From Trema orientale (taxonomy: Eukaryota > Streptophyta > Magnoliopsida > Rosales > Cannabaceae): a stretch of 64,000 bases of DNA. Below, in pieces: positions 9,801 through 21,959 of the stretch (the first letter of the stretch is position 1; each line of letters opens with the position of its first letter). Made by a program: the position numbers and the translations under genes. The stretch lies in NCBI GenBank assembly GCA_002914845.1, contig JXTC01000262.1, positions 37,099 through 101,098 of the forward strand, given 5' to 3'. The notes under the pieces were generated by a model. The model saw only the letters and a program-made list of their open reading frames with translations, had not been told where the DNA came from and did not search any database.

Positions 9801-12608
9801 AACCAACTCACATTTCAATCCCAAACCACAACTAGGAAGAAAGACAGTGTTATGTTTGCCATTGTATTTATGTAGATAGGCCCATATTAATCAAATAGTT
9901 CATACAAACTAATAATCAATTGGGACATATCTATTGCTATCAAACCTACCTATAGGCACCCAGGTAGCTTATATATACGCCAGAAGCGTGACTATTTCCC
10001 ATCCACCTACCCACTAGGTAACTTAAAACCAATAATAGTAAACTCTAATTACTAACGTTCAATTTTATTGTATTTTGTTCTCCATTAAACAAGATATTCA
10101 GTTAAAAACAAGACAAAAGATGCCAACATATTAACATCCATTCTGTCTGAAAAGTTACTACTTCAAACCAGGGTTGTAGTTGGATAAGCAAATTAGCATG
10201 CTCATGTTGTTCATATGATGAGAAAAAACAAAGATTATCAACCTGTTTGTTTCTTACAAAAATAATAAGGGGAAAAAGAACATTTTATTATTGTCAACAA
10301 AACATTACAATGCTAACATGTTAGGAAAATAAAAAAATTTAAATGGCAAACAATTGTATTTTAGAAGTAGGGCATATCAAAATTTTTTACGAATTTAAAG
10401 TTCAAAGTAAAATCTAATCATTTATACCTTAATAGTTGCAGATTCAGATTTCACCACTTGTCTGTTAAGCATCTGTGTACAGGAAAAAACAAAAACACTT
10501 ATCTCCATTAGAACTATGTTAACATGTTCTGTTCATGTAACTTACGAGAAGCTAAAATATTGTTAAAGCAAGAAATATTCAGTTTTAAACCACCTATTAT
10601 ATTTAAACCAAAACTTTAATCTTCCGGAACAAAATTTATCGAGAAGTAATAAATCAACCGAAACAAATTAGACAGATAAGTCAACAATCATGACTCCATA
10701 AGAAAATTAATATTTTCATGAATCATCAAAAGGGCAAAAAGTATTTCCTTTCAAGGGGTGGCAGACTAACACTTATTCAATCGGTGTTGTCCTCCATTCC
10801 AATTTATTATGTCTTTATTTAAAGCTCCTGGCAGTGTGGTAGAATTTATATGAGAAGCTGATGAGAGATTTTCTTTGGGAAGGGGGTGATCAATTGCGTG
10901 GGGAGTATTTGATGACCTGGGGGATAGTCAATCGTTCCAAACTTCAAGGTGGACTCAGCATCGGTAAAGTTTCAGCTAGAAATAAAGCACTTCTAATGAA
11001 ATGGTTGTGTATATTTCCCAAAGTAAATTCCTTGTGGCACAAAGTCATCAAGAGCAAGTACGGGCTTGATTCGAACCAATGGGATGCTGCAAAGGCCGAC
11101 AAGATGACATTTAGAAGTCCATGGAAAGCTACTTATTCCCTCTATGACATTTTCCTTCAACACGTGAGATTTAGAGTTGGACGCGACACTAGTATCAGAT
11201 TTTGGGAGTATATCTGGGTAGGGCACGAGTCTCTAGCAGCAGCTTTTCCTTCTATGTATAGACTCCGATTTCAAAGGCAAACTTATTTTAGATTTCATCA
11301 AAGACAGATCGCAGTTTAGGTGCTTCTATCAATTGGAATTTTCATTTTATGAGGAATTTGAATGATAGAGAAGTTTCTCAGCTTCTGGAGCTCCTTAATT
11401 GGTTGGAACCAGCTCGTATATGGAGAGTATGGGTGGAAGACTCATCTGAATGCTTTTCATGCAAATCAGCGTTTGCTTGCTTAAGCAATGAGGTGAATGC
11501 TGCAGTTTCCCCTACCACAAAGATCTTTTGGAAAGCCCCAGTTCCTCCCAAAGTTAAGGTATTCGCTTGGCTATTATCTTTGAATAAGCTAAACATTCAC
11601 GAGGGATTACAAAAAAGGAGACCTTACTAAGTTTTATGCCCGAGTTGGTGTATTGTGTAAAAAGAATGTTAAATCCTTGAATCACTTGTTTCTACATTGT
11701 GAATTTTATCTGTATGGTGTAAAATCCTGAAGGAGTTTGGAAGGAGCTGAGTGGTTCCTAAGGGCAGTCAAGATTTGCTAAGAATAGGGCAAGGTCTGCA
11801 TCTCGATTGAAGAGGTAGAACCCTCTGGAAGGTGGTTGTTCTAGCAGGTTTATGCGGTCTTTGACTTTAAAGGAATAGGAGGATTTTCAAGCGAGTGGTG
11901 GATTACTTGGAAGTTTTGTGGAAATAGGTCAGATCTTGGTAGCTACTTGGTTGTATGATGTAAAAGATTTTTAGTTGCTCCTCCTTTTCTGTAATGGTTA
12001 AGGAGTGGAGTCCTCCGTTGTAGTCCGTTTTTAGTGAGGATGTCCCATCCACTCTTTGTATTACGTTTTCTGGTAATACAATTTTCGTTTCTTAGACTGA
12101 AAAAAAAATAAATAGTCAAAAGGGCATCACAAATCAAAATAATGTACACGACAAATGGATATTATTTCAACCACAAAAAAAAACATTATACTAAGTTGAC
12201 ACAACCTTGAAGTCACCTGCTGGGACCTCCAAACGGTAGCAACATCCCTTGGGTTGAATCTCACCAGCAAACTGAACTTCATTGTTCCTATAAGAACAGA
12301 AGCAAAAGCCCATTGGTCCAAATGAAAAAAAAAAACGTGTAAAAAGACATACCCACTTCCCTATTTTCTATAAAAACATACTCTCCATTAAGTTCTTTTA
12401 CCTCTCCCCACAATGTGGACAATCAAAGGCAGATAACAGAATCTGCAAGAAAANGGGAAAAAATGATTGATTTAGAGAGAGGGGTTACGTTCTGGCCACA
12501 ACGCATGCATAGGCTTTCAACTTGGTAAAGAGGAGCGTCAGAGGTGTCACAGGAGACAACTTCGACCACAGACCTAAGGTCCACTATTTGATCTTTAGCG
12601 GCTTCCAT
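3835..12608 (-). CDS. ZPR1: ZPR1 zinc-finger protein, copy A
   Basis: Eukaryotic ZPR1 (not the plant LITTLE ZIPPER gene of the same abbreviation), a protein with two zinc-finger and ZPR1 domain modules that binds elongation factor eEF1A. Exons on the minus strand: 12489-12608, 12402-12442, 12206-12287, 10428-10472, 9446-9502, 8553-8612, 8336-8463, 7686-7950, 7520-7586, 6672-6742, 6403-6492, 5426-5534, 4898-4989, 4216-4321, 3835-3959. All phases join, giving 485 residues. Finger 1 shows CMRC and CPHC, finger 2 CGGC and CDSC; the C-terminus has the family motif [18 protein letters not shown]. Compared with copy B, the 45-base second exon (15 residues between the CxxC pairs) is missing and a lone N sits at 12454. 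With it the protein would be 500 residues, near the usual plant length. A LINE lies in the intron after exon 4. Confidence 0.9.
6743..7519 (-). other. ZPR1: U12-type (minor spliceosome) intron in ZPR1
   Basis: The donor reads GTATCCTTTC, the U12-type consensus. TAGCTTAAC, close to the U12 branch consensus TTCCTTAAC, lies about a dozen bases before the CAG acceptor, which is the spacing typical of this class. It splits an Asn codon between the CxxC of finger 2 and the following IPYFQE motif. Other ZPR1 introns have ordinary GT-AG ends. In copy B the same donor reads GGATCC. Confidence 0.7.
10737..12115 (+). mobile_element. 5'-truncated LINE (L1-type) in ZPR1 intron
   Basis: The insertion is bounded by an 11-base target-site duplication (TCAAAAGGGCA at 10726-10736 and 12116-12126) and ends in an A-rich tail. 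Copy B has the uninterrupted site near 41505. It encodes the C-terminal part of a plant LINE reverse transcriptase: [12 protein letters not shown] near 10752, FLWEGGD near 10870, and a zinc-binding zf-RVT region near 11450-11620 ([17 protein letters not shown]). The frame is broken by stops and frameshifts, for example just after the IPIYY motif near 10810 and again near 11319 and 11630, so it is dead. It lies antisense to ZPR1 and was inserted after the segmental duplication. Confidence 0.93.
12443..12488 (-). other. ZPR1: Collapsed intron where ZPR1 exon 2 should be
   Basis: Between ZPR1 exon 1 and exon 3, copy A has only 46 bases including one N at 12454. The matching interval of copy B (41821-42055) is 235 bases and contains exon 2 (41911-41955). 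The N at the junction points to an assembly join or a low-quality base next to a real deletion. Confidence 0.8.
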
Positions 12609-13492
12609 GGCCTTTGGGGTCAGTCTGAAAAAGAAACAAAGATGGAAAAGAAAAGAGAGTTGGAGTTAGTGTGGTGACTATGTACCAAGTAAGGTATCTA
12701 GCCCTCACCGCCTCCTCGGAGCTTATATCCGTTACCTACTTTAGGTTAGAGAAGAGGCTAGAAGTTTCAACCCCAAAACAAAAATAAGTATTAACAAATA
12801 AAAATGCACACAAAGAAAAAGAAGATTTTTTTTTCATTAAAAGAATATAAAATAAATTTGTTTTTTGCCTTTCCTGTTTGAGAAGTCTCGAGGTTATTAT
12901 TATATTTGGTTGCTTTTTCTAGTTTCTACAACATGTCATATAATAGCTGATCATAATGGAAATTTGGCACCTCCTGATGACATATTAGGCAGATTGAACC
13001 TATACCAAGCTACGAAAGCATTTTAACTATGTTAGGACCAAAAACCATCTCTAATCTCTAATGCAATTGTTAAATATATATTGTTATACTTAACACAAAG
13101 AATAGCAAAATGCACTAAATTTAAACTTTTTACTCCAATGCATAGTGTAATTTTAAAAAGTTAATAATTATTAAGTTAATTATGTAATTGGTTGGTATTA
13201 AAGAAGTGTATTGATTGTGTGTTGAAAATTATATAAGTAAATGATATGAAATATTTTTAATATTACTAAAATGACACTTTTGTAATCAAGAGTTAATGTG
13301 GTAGTAACTAGTAAATGCACATTTGGTATTATGCTATACTTCATGTTGCATGTTTTATTATTATTTTTTTCTTGGAATACTTGATGTTACATTTAACAAT
13401 AAGAGTAGCACATGTTAAATTTAGCACAATAGTAGCATTGCCTTGGATGAGGAGAATTTTGTGCCATACGCTAAATTATGGTATTAACACTA
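12609..13492. other. Upstream flank of ZPR1 copy A
   Basis: 5' UTR and promoter region of ZPR1 copy A followed by AT-rich intergenic DNA, collinear with 42176-43035 in copy B. I see no further gene. Confidence 0.5.
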
Positions 13493-15018
13493 GTTAATTG
13501 CCAAAAAAAAAAAAATCGCTAAACTATGAGTTTTCTGCAATTTAAACTTTATGTTTTGAAATCTGTAAAACTATACCTCCGCATTTTAGATTTCAGTAAA
13601 TGTATACCCTTTACTGAGAATATAGAATCTGGATTACCCTTATTAAACATAAAATCTGAATTGAAATTAGGTTATTCACATCATCAAACACTCAAATATG
13701 ATTAAAAAAAATACCACAAAACAAATAAATAAAAAAATTGAAAGAACAAATTAAGAAAAAAAATCAGATTTCTTAAACAAAATATTAATCTTAAATTTCC
13801 TTTTTATTAAAAAATAAGTTTTCTTATGAAAAAAATTACTAAAAATTCCCATAAAAAAGTTACAAATTCTCTACAATTTAATTCAAAATTTCAAAATCAA
13901 AATGAAAACAAAAGTGTTCCCTTTTTTTCCGGAAAAACAAATAACTGGAACTTTCATTAATCAATAGAAACAATCACATTTACAATCTTATGAACCAAGT
14001 AGGGAATTTGAGAATCTCATATCGACCACTCCTCTCTATGATAGCGTAAGCAACATTGATATATTATCTTTGTACAAAACAAATCAAGTTTCTATGAAGC
14101 ATGGAAAAGACCAAATCTAACAAAACAATATACATAAACATTGGCAACCAAGATCTAGACCAAACTAAACTAAAACTGAAACCAATTTCAAGAATAAAAA
14201 TTGCCTACATCTACATCTAAAAAATTGAATGGCGGTGAACAATAACAGCAACACCCGTTGAGAGTTAGTTGGCGATAAAGCGTGAAGAGACGTCAAAGGT
14301 GAAGCCATTTTCGGAAAGAATGGAGTGGGAGATCTTAAGGGTGAGGGATTCGATTGAGGACTAAACGAAAGAGCGAGAGAGAGGTCCATGACATCACAAC
14401 AGGTGAGGGAGAGTGTGGTTGGTGAAGGTTAGGGTTTTGGAGGAGGAAGAGTTGGCTTCAGCGGCGATGTAGACTAAATCGATTCTTGAAGGGTTGATGG
14501 GTCACACTGTCGAAGCTCAGGTTCCATTGACGATGCTCTTGTTGTCTACCATAGAGGAGAACCATTATAGGTCCCTCCTAACCTTACATTAAATCCATCA
14601 GTTACTTCAAAAGTGGAACAAAAAATCTCTCGTGAAAATGAGGAGGAGAGATTGAGAGATGGGGTGAGGAAGAGAGAGAAAAAGAATGGTTTTTAATACT
14701 TTTTTATTAGGTTTATTTGATTGGAGTTATTTGTTTATTTGATTGGAATTATATGTTTAGTTTTATTTTGTTTGGGACTTGGTTGCTTTAAATTGATTTT
14801 TTAACTATTTCTTTTGTTTGGCAATATTTTATCCCACTAGTGTAGTGTGTGTTTAATGAGGGCAATTACGTCTTTAATAGCATAAATTGGCCAAATTTGG
14901 CACAGATAGTACAAATTTGAAAAAATTCAAAAATATGATGGTATAATTTTGTAAAACCCAAAATATAGGGTTTAAATTACAGAAATGTCATAGTTTAAGG
15001 CATTCTTTTGCAGATAAC
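13493..15018. mobile_element. Inverted-repeat transposon, possible Pack-MULE
   Basis: The ends form a degenerate inverted repeat of about 100 bases: the left end contains CTAAACTATGAG and the right end CATAGTTTAAGG, with further mirrored sequence inside. The middle (about 14160-14640) is less AT-rich and reads on the minus strand as a serine/proline-rich frame from 14389, followed by purine-rich sequence resembling a captured gene 5' end. No transposase is seen. Copy B keeps only the left part (about 43035-43390), so the element is older than the duplication and was partly lost there. Confidence 0.5.
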
Positions 15019-16946
15019 TCTTTTAGCATAATGAAATAGCATTGCATTAGAGATGCTCTAACTAGCGTTTCTTTCTCTTGCTCTACAACTTTTAGCTGCA
15101 AAATATAGGACAAATAACCCTTTGTCTCTATCTTGTGCTTAGTGTTAAATTTTCTACATAATTGGTATTTGCATATTTTGCCATAAATTTGGCAAACATT
15201 AGTCTCATTTTGCCCTAAAGTCTAAACATCGTCAACATACATTATTTAGTTTTAATGCACCTCAATCAACCTTATAATAGGTCTGAATTGCCGTTTTTTC
15301 CCTTAGTATAAACCCTAAATCGAGTTCGGCATTTTCAATTTGAGGTTAATAATGACGAGGAAAGTTGGGAGGATACTATAAAGAGGGTCAAGGAGTGAAA
15401 TATAATTTAAATTAAGTTAAAATTTTATATTATTATTATTGATGCATTGAATTATAATTTTATATTATCTAAGTTAAATTTAAATTTTTTTATTTATTTA
15501 TTAAGTTTCTTTAAGTTTAAGTTAAAATTAAATATTTTGCTGTTTATTTTATCCATATTGTTATTTATGCAGAATAAATCAAGTAGGCGATGTGGCTTGA
15601 TCAGTGATCTCGTGCCTAAAAACGATAAAATACATATTCTAAGTAAGAAGACAAGTCTCTGTAATCTTAAACTTAAGGATTGTTACACCCATCAAACACG
15701 CAATTTCTCATGTAAATTACACCTAGAATAACACTACATATTTTTCTTGAAATTCATAATACAATATCATGCTCATAAGGTTAATTCGATAAGATTTAAA
15801 AGCATTCTTTCAAAGATCAATAAAAGCATAATAAACAAATTATAGTATGATACAACAGAAGCATAGATTCCCAGCAACCGAAATAAAATCCTGATAAAGT
15901 AGTAAAATAATTTTATTCAAATATTTACTACTGGGACTAACTTTAGCTCTAGATTTAGAATGGGTGTACTTCTATTTCTTTTTAATGGGATTTCATTTGT
16001 TGTATTTTTGTTCCCAAAACAAATAGGAAATAAGAAAACCCCATTTCTCCAATCGTATGGTTCTTACCATGGAAACTTGAAAACCATAATAACCTATACA
16101 TATACACAATATGACATGAGTTGTTAGCTACTCATTCGAAGCGAAAAACATATAGCTATATAAAATTCACTCAAAACAGGGTTTCTATGAGACATGACAT
16201 CCACACTACTAGTAACAAAACAGAGCTAGAGTTTCCATGAGAAATTCAGTTCTTGAAATCGTAGACATAGTACCGCTCAGCCGAGTTCCTATGAGACATT
16301 ATATCCACACAACTACATAAAAAAAATTTTATGAGACATTCGGTTCTTGAAAAGATCTTCAACAAAAACAAAACTACTCAATTAATTAGATTTCAAGAAG
16401 AAAGACCGTTCTTAACTTTGGAAAGATGGTCACACAAGAAATAACCAAAATACAAATACTCCTAAAGAGTTCTATAATCAGATTTCAGCAAACATAAGTG
16501 CACACAATAGTAAGACAAAATTAAATTAAAACCCAAAACCCGAGCTCCCAAACCACGGCCAAAATCAGGGTTATAAGCCACGAAATTTTGACATTATCGA
16601 TATTGAACAATGAAGAATGCAACTCAGAGATACATAACTACCCCAAAGAGAGGGAAACTTAGGTATGCAGATAATATATATATATATGTATATACTAAAC
16701 ATAAAAATAAGAAATAAAAAATAAAACAACGAACTAAGATTCCTTCAAACAAAGAGGACATAAAACAGCAATGTTAGCACTTTCAGATTAGGTTAAGAGG
16801 GAAATATCATTTACTAACATCTAATTTTCCCTCTCTTTCTCGGCTACCAAACGAGTTTATAAAACCAAAATCAATGCACAAATCATCAAAATTTACCACA
16901 ATAACAAGAAGAATCTATATCTATAAAATATGTGAACATTGAGAAT
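15019..16946. other. Spacer, collinear with copy B
   Basis: From about 15440 this aligns with 43708-46080 of copy B. A block near 15570-15625 is unchanged between copies and would be preceded on the minus strand by a pyrimidine tract and AG. It may be an exon of the unidentified minus-strand gene suggested at 16962-17225, but I find no recognisable protein. A (TA)n tract lies at about 16672-16690. Confidence 0.35.
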
Positions 16947-16961
16947 GGGTGATTTTGATAC

Positions 16962-17225
16962 CTTGCCGCCGAGAATATGGGGTCTCCTAGGGTTTTCAGG
17001 CGGCGACGAAGCTTCTCTGGGCGAAAATAAAGCCCGTTCGAGATGAGTGATTTTGATACCTGGCCGAGAATATGTGGTCTTCTAGGGTTTTCGGGCGGCG
17101 ACGAAGCTTCTCTGGGTGAAAATAAGCCGCTTCGAAGGTATGTACCAGGCTAGGTTTTGGGTGTGATTTGCTGCTGCGTGCCTCACGATGCTATGAAGAA
17201 GACTTCAGTTCGAAACTGACGTGTC
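16962..17225 (-). other. Possible 5' exon(s) of an unidentified gene, copy A
   Basis: A GC-richer island in AT-rich spacer. On the minus strand it looks like a plant 5' leader ending in a strong donor (GGCGGCAAG then GTATC). In copy A the island is tandemly duplicated with a period of 98 bases (similar motifs at 16951 and 17049), giving two potential donors. Copy B has a single version at 46095-46245. I see no start codon with a convincing frame and no recognisable downstream exon, so it may be the orphaned head of a lost gene or a non-coding transcript. Confidence 0.35.
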
Positions 17226-17260
17226 TGTAATTTGGGAATCACGTTGTTCCTTTTAACTTT

Positions 17261-18029
17261 GGGTTATTGGCACATTTGGTCCCTTGACTATGTCTATTGT
17301 AACGATTTGGTCCCTATACTTTTGATTTTGGCAAGTAAGTCCCTTAGCTTATTGATTGTTGGCAATGTAAGGCCAAATTAGAAATTGCAGTTAACTTTAA
17401 CAGAGAAGCCATGTGTATATAACGTGTGGGTAAGTGGATTTAAATTTTTTTTTTCAGAAAAAAGAATAACTAAATTAAAACAGGTGAAACAATAAAGAAA
17501 ATAAAATAATATAATAAATAAAAATTTGAAAGAACACGAAATAAAAAAATAATTAAAAAATAAATTGAAACCAAAAATTCTTAACCCAGATCACTCAAAA
17601 AAAATTAATGGCTGATTTATCTCCACATGAAAATAAATAAATAAAAGAAAAACAATAGCTGAAAGGATCTTGTGGGTTAAGAATTTGATGAAGGTTTGAG
17701 TGGGTTAAGAATTTTCGGTTTCAAATTATTTTTAGTTATTTTTTTTATTTTGTGTTCTTTCAAATTTTTCTTTTTATTATATTATTTTATTTTCTTTATT
17801 GTTTCATCCGTTTTAATTTAGTTATTCTTTTTTCTGAAAAAAAAATTCAAATCCACTTACCCACACGTTATATAGACATGGCTTTTCTGTTAAAGTTAAC
17901 TCTAATTTCTAATTTGGCCTTAAGTTGCCAATAATCAAGAATTTAAGGGACTTAATTGCTAAAATCAAAAGCATAGGGACCAAATCGTTACAATAGGCAT
18001 AGTTAAGGGACCAAATGTGCCAATAACCC
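17261..18029. mobile_element. Long foldback (inverted-repeat) transposon
   Basis: The whole 769-base element is close to a palindrome: arms of roughly 330 bases, both ending GGGTTATTGGCACATTTGG, around a short centre. A perfect 8-base target duplication TTAACTTT flanks it (17253-17260 and 18030-18037). Copy B has the empty site near 46305. It encodes nothing and must be moved in trans. The 8-base duplication suggests hAT; long arms would also fit a MULE. Confidence 0.8.
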
Positions 18030-18037
18030 TTAACTTT

Positions 18038-19061
18038 TTGCTTTTTGGCGTGTTTTGTGACTTTTGTCCATGAATTTTTCCCTAGTTTGATATTTTGGTC
18101 CCTTAGTTTAAAAATTAGATCAATTTCTTCCTCGAGGGAAAACGCGTATGTGCTTCTTCAACTTTCACATTTGTCTCACTTTCTTTCATATAAGGATTTT
18201 ATTTGCATTCATAAAGATATAACGGCACCCATCTTAATTGTAAAATTACTAATTGGGAAAATTTACAAAAAAAAATTGAAACTAAAAGGCACATTCTCTA
18301 TCCTTCATATTGCATAGTGAACCCCAAGGCACCCCCACTTTCACAGGCTTCTTCAATCTTTGTCTAAACATTTTTTTAATGTTTTATGAATATTGTTGGC
18401 ATATACTTGAAAAGTTAACATTAAACCTACCAGCAAAATATCGATGTATTTATAAAAATATGGATCTTTTTCTTTCCATTTTATTATCTATAGTCTATAC
18501 CTTTATCTAACAGATTTTCCTTAATTGTTTTTGGAAAGGTGAATTTAAAAAGAAAGAAAAATATATAGCAGCTGCTTACTGAAAATAAAAGTGGTAAAGC
18601 TAAAAGGGATATTGAGAGGAATTAGAGAGAGTATATTTGTTTTAATGATTCATATGGAAGAGCTGAAAAATTAAAGAGAAAAATTGAAGAGAGGCACAGA
18701 GAATAGCCAGTGAGAAAAAAAAAACTATAAAAAGATATGAGGTAAAGATTGTGAGATTGTTTGATAAACTAAATTAAAGATCAATGAACCAAAGAAAAAT
18801 ATTATTGGCAATAGAGTGCCCAAGAATAGAAAGGTAATTTTGTCATTGTATTTTAAATTTTTTTATTAAGATATCTTTTTTAGTCTTTTTATAAAAAAGA
18901 GGGATGCCTAAATATTACTTTAGGGTGTCAATATAGTCCCTTTTTGAAAATGTACAGAAAAAAATGATTGGATTTGTTGTATAATCTCCTAAATAATCTT
19001 AAGGAAAAAAGATAAATAATAAAAAAAATTATGTTGTTTTGACTTATGAGATTAAAAGCTT
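18038..19061. other. Spacer with copy-A-specific segment
   Basis: The edges match copy B (46320-46600), but about 18190-18990 has no counterpart there. The private part is AT-rich. I see no gene, and clear terminal repeats were not found. Confidence 0.4.
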
Positions 19062-19575
19062 TGAATAAATGACCATGCTAGTCCCTAAATTATAAGAAAA
19101 GTCTCATTTTGGTCCTTAAATTTTAAATTGTGTCATTGTGGTCCTTAAACTTTTAAAAAAGTTTAAGTTTAGTCCTTTTGGCTGCATATTTCATTTTATT
19201 CTTAACAGAATAAGCATATAAGAAACATTTGTTATTTTGTTATACTTATTTCATATCTAAAAGTATAGTTCAACACTACAAAGAGATTAGAATATGAATT
19301 GGATCAGTTTAAAAATGATTGGTTGAACAAAAATTAGTTGGATATTAGATAATAATACAATATAGAACTATCCAAAATACGATATTTTATTGAAATTACA
19401 AATTCAGAATTAGAAATACAACTTATATGCTCATGTTGGTAAGTTTCAAACAAAATGTATAGCAAAAATGACACATTTTTAATTATTTATGGACGAATAC
19501 GATCAATTTAGAGTTTAAGGACTAGACTAAGACTTTTTTTTTCTTAGTTAAGTGACTAATAGAGTCATTTACCCA
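19062..19575. mobile_element. Inverted-repeat insertion in copy A
   Basis: The left end (TAAATGACCATGCTAGTCCC) and the right end are mirror images over at least 50 bases, including a shared TAGTCCTTAAA motif. Copy B runs straight through the site near 46600. No coding sequence. Probably a non-autonomous DNA transposon. Confidence 0.5.
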
Positions 19576-19901
19576 AAAAAATTTATCGATATCTATTGCC
19601 TCAATAATAAAGACCAACACTAAGAGAGAAGCTAATTGAAATTTATATATACAAGAGTAACTTTTCCTTCCCTTTCATTCAAATTTTACAATCAAAACAT
19701 AGAATCTATTAGTAAAAAATTATGAACAGTTAGATTTTTTTTATTAGTCAAAATTCCTCAAATGCGCATTCTTATTTGAATCTATTTAATTTATATAAGC
19801 ATATGCTATTGGGAAGTATTTCCTATACCAAAGACCCCAAAACTACAAGGTGTTTCTCTTATCAAATATCTCATACATAAAAATGAAACCTATGTGAACA
19901 A

Positions 19902-21959
19902 TGTTGGTTATTATTATAGCATGTGAGGTGATAGCCATAGATTTCAAAAAAAAAAAAATAGAAATCTAAAATCACACAAACACATAACGCAGCGGAAATA
20001 ACAAGATCGTACTCGTAAAATTAGAAGGAAAAAGATCTAACCTCTTGTAGACCGTTACCGACGCCGACGGAAGAACGATGCGAGTTATCCTACTCCAAAG
20101 TCTTCCGGACTATGACCCGTTTTCTATACCGTACTCGGTGCGTGGTCACCTTGTACACTACAAGAGAGATGATTAGAACCCGGAAATAAGAAATTAAAAA
20201 CTAATACAATAACAAGAAGAATTTCTTGTCACTTAGCTTTTAATTGATCTGCGTGATTTTTCTTTCTGTCTAGAGAATTATGATCACTCAAAACTCTCAA
20301 GAAAAACTGTACGCTCTTATTTTTCTTGGAAAGTTATTTTTCTCTAGGTGTAAAGAAAAATTCTCACTTTGAAATTTTTACGTAACTTTTTTCTTCTGCG
20401 TACAAAAAAATTCCCTGGACATCTTTATTTTAAAGTTATTTTCTAATAGAAAAATATCTGTCCAGATTCAATGTACCAGGGCAATCCCTTATTAGTAGGA
20501 TTGCTCTACACGTTTTTTGCCAGAGAGATTCTCTCCTAAAAACGTGTAACACCCTATAAAGGTGTATTTTCAAATTTCAAAATATTTTCCAATAATATTT
20601 AATTCCTAAGATAATTAGAGATTAATTCAAATAAATATCTATCCTTTATCTATCCAGATTTCTTAATTCAAATAAAAAATAAAAGATATTTATTTCCATT
20701 ATCTTGACAGTTGCAAAATCAAATTTGGCCAACACAAAATAATACGTACAGATTTTTACTGATAGACTATCTATTTGAATTTTATTCCAAATTAATTATT
20801 ACAATAATTTAGAATTTCCAAAATTCAAATAATCCATCTTGTAGTAAATTACAAATCCCATTTAATGGGAGTGTACTACACGCCTGGCACAGTGCCATGA
20901 GGCACAGTGCCACACGCCTATGCCCAATTACTGGGCTAGGCTTGTGCAGTCTTGGGCTTGTGAGGCCCAACTGCTATTTCCCTTCTATCAATTGGGCTTA
21001 TAGAGGTACAGCCGAATTTACGGGCTAGCCCGGGGATCTTTGGGCTCATAAAATAGTGGCTCCCACAATTGTGCCTTAAATTAATCGGCCCAATTGTAAA
21101 TTCCAAATCTATCCACTAAAAGATTGGAATTGCACTGCACTATTAAATGATATTTTTACGGATATTATCACATTAGTAATAATTAGCCCATGTCATATTG
21201 ATATCTATACTTTAATCCTTTGTACCATATCATAATTAAATTGACATCTCAACTGTCTAATCAATTTAATTATATTTTATTTCTTGACTCTTACTGGTTT
21301 TCTCTAATGATCATTTTCAACATATTAATTAGATATGTTGACACACTCTGGCCAGAGAATTCTATGATCAAGTACCGAGAACCCGTCAAGGGATATATAT
21401 ATGTACAAATTCCTTATTATCAATCTATAAGTATCACTGTCCATAAATACCTCCCACCAAGTTACTGAGAATATTAACCCCTCAATTAGAGTTGCACCCT
21501 TTAGTAACTCAAATGTTGCAGTACAAACAAACATGAACTTATAATTAACTCAGGATTGAGAATAAAGTATTATCAATACCAAATGAGATTTAATAAGTCT
21601 GACAGTTATTTGAGGTCTATTAAATCTCATAATTGATCCATTCAATGTAGTCTAACTACATTAGTAAATCCATACGTAATTAAGACAAATTACTCAATGA
21701 ATTTACAACAGTTAAAATAAAGAGCCCAACTTTATTTTGTTAACTGTGAACAATTTTATTTAATTACAAAATAACTTGTATCAGTGTCTTCTATGAATCC
21801 ACCTCGTGATCACAAAGATACATATTATGTAATTAAATGGACTTTTATTCAATCATACATATGCAAAAGATATAATGAAAATATCTAACAAATTTTATTA
21901 ATTCTAGACAATGTTTATTACATGATGGAATATGCTTTGGAGAGCATACATTCCCAACT
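19902..21959. mobile_element. Solo LTR, copia-like
   Basis: About 2.06 kb beginning TGTTGG and ending CCCAACT, flanked by the 5-base duplication AACAA (19897-19901 and 21960-21964). No gag or pol sequence is present. The short open frames inside are not genes. In copy B the matching interval instead holds the small peptide-gene remnant at 47107-47470. A fossil left by recombination between two LTRs; the family was not determined. Confidence 0.65.

Noticed and set aside
16740-16830. Possible C/D-box snoRNA (ATGATAT and CTGA boxes, minus strand)
   Set aside because: The C-box match is weak, there is no terminal stem, and no guide region could be recognised.
21220-21534. Open frames inside the 19902-21959 segment
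   Set aside because: They lie in a solo LTR, have no family resemblance and read on both strands.
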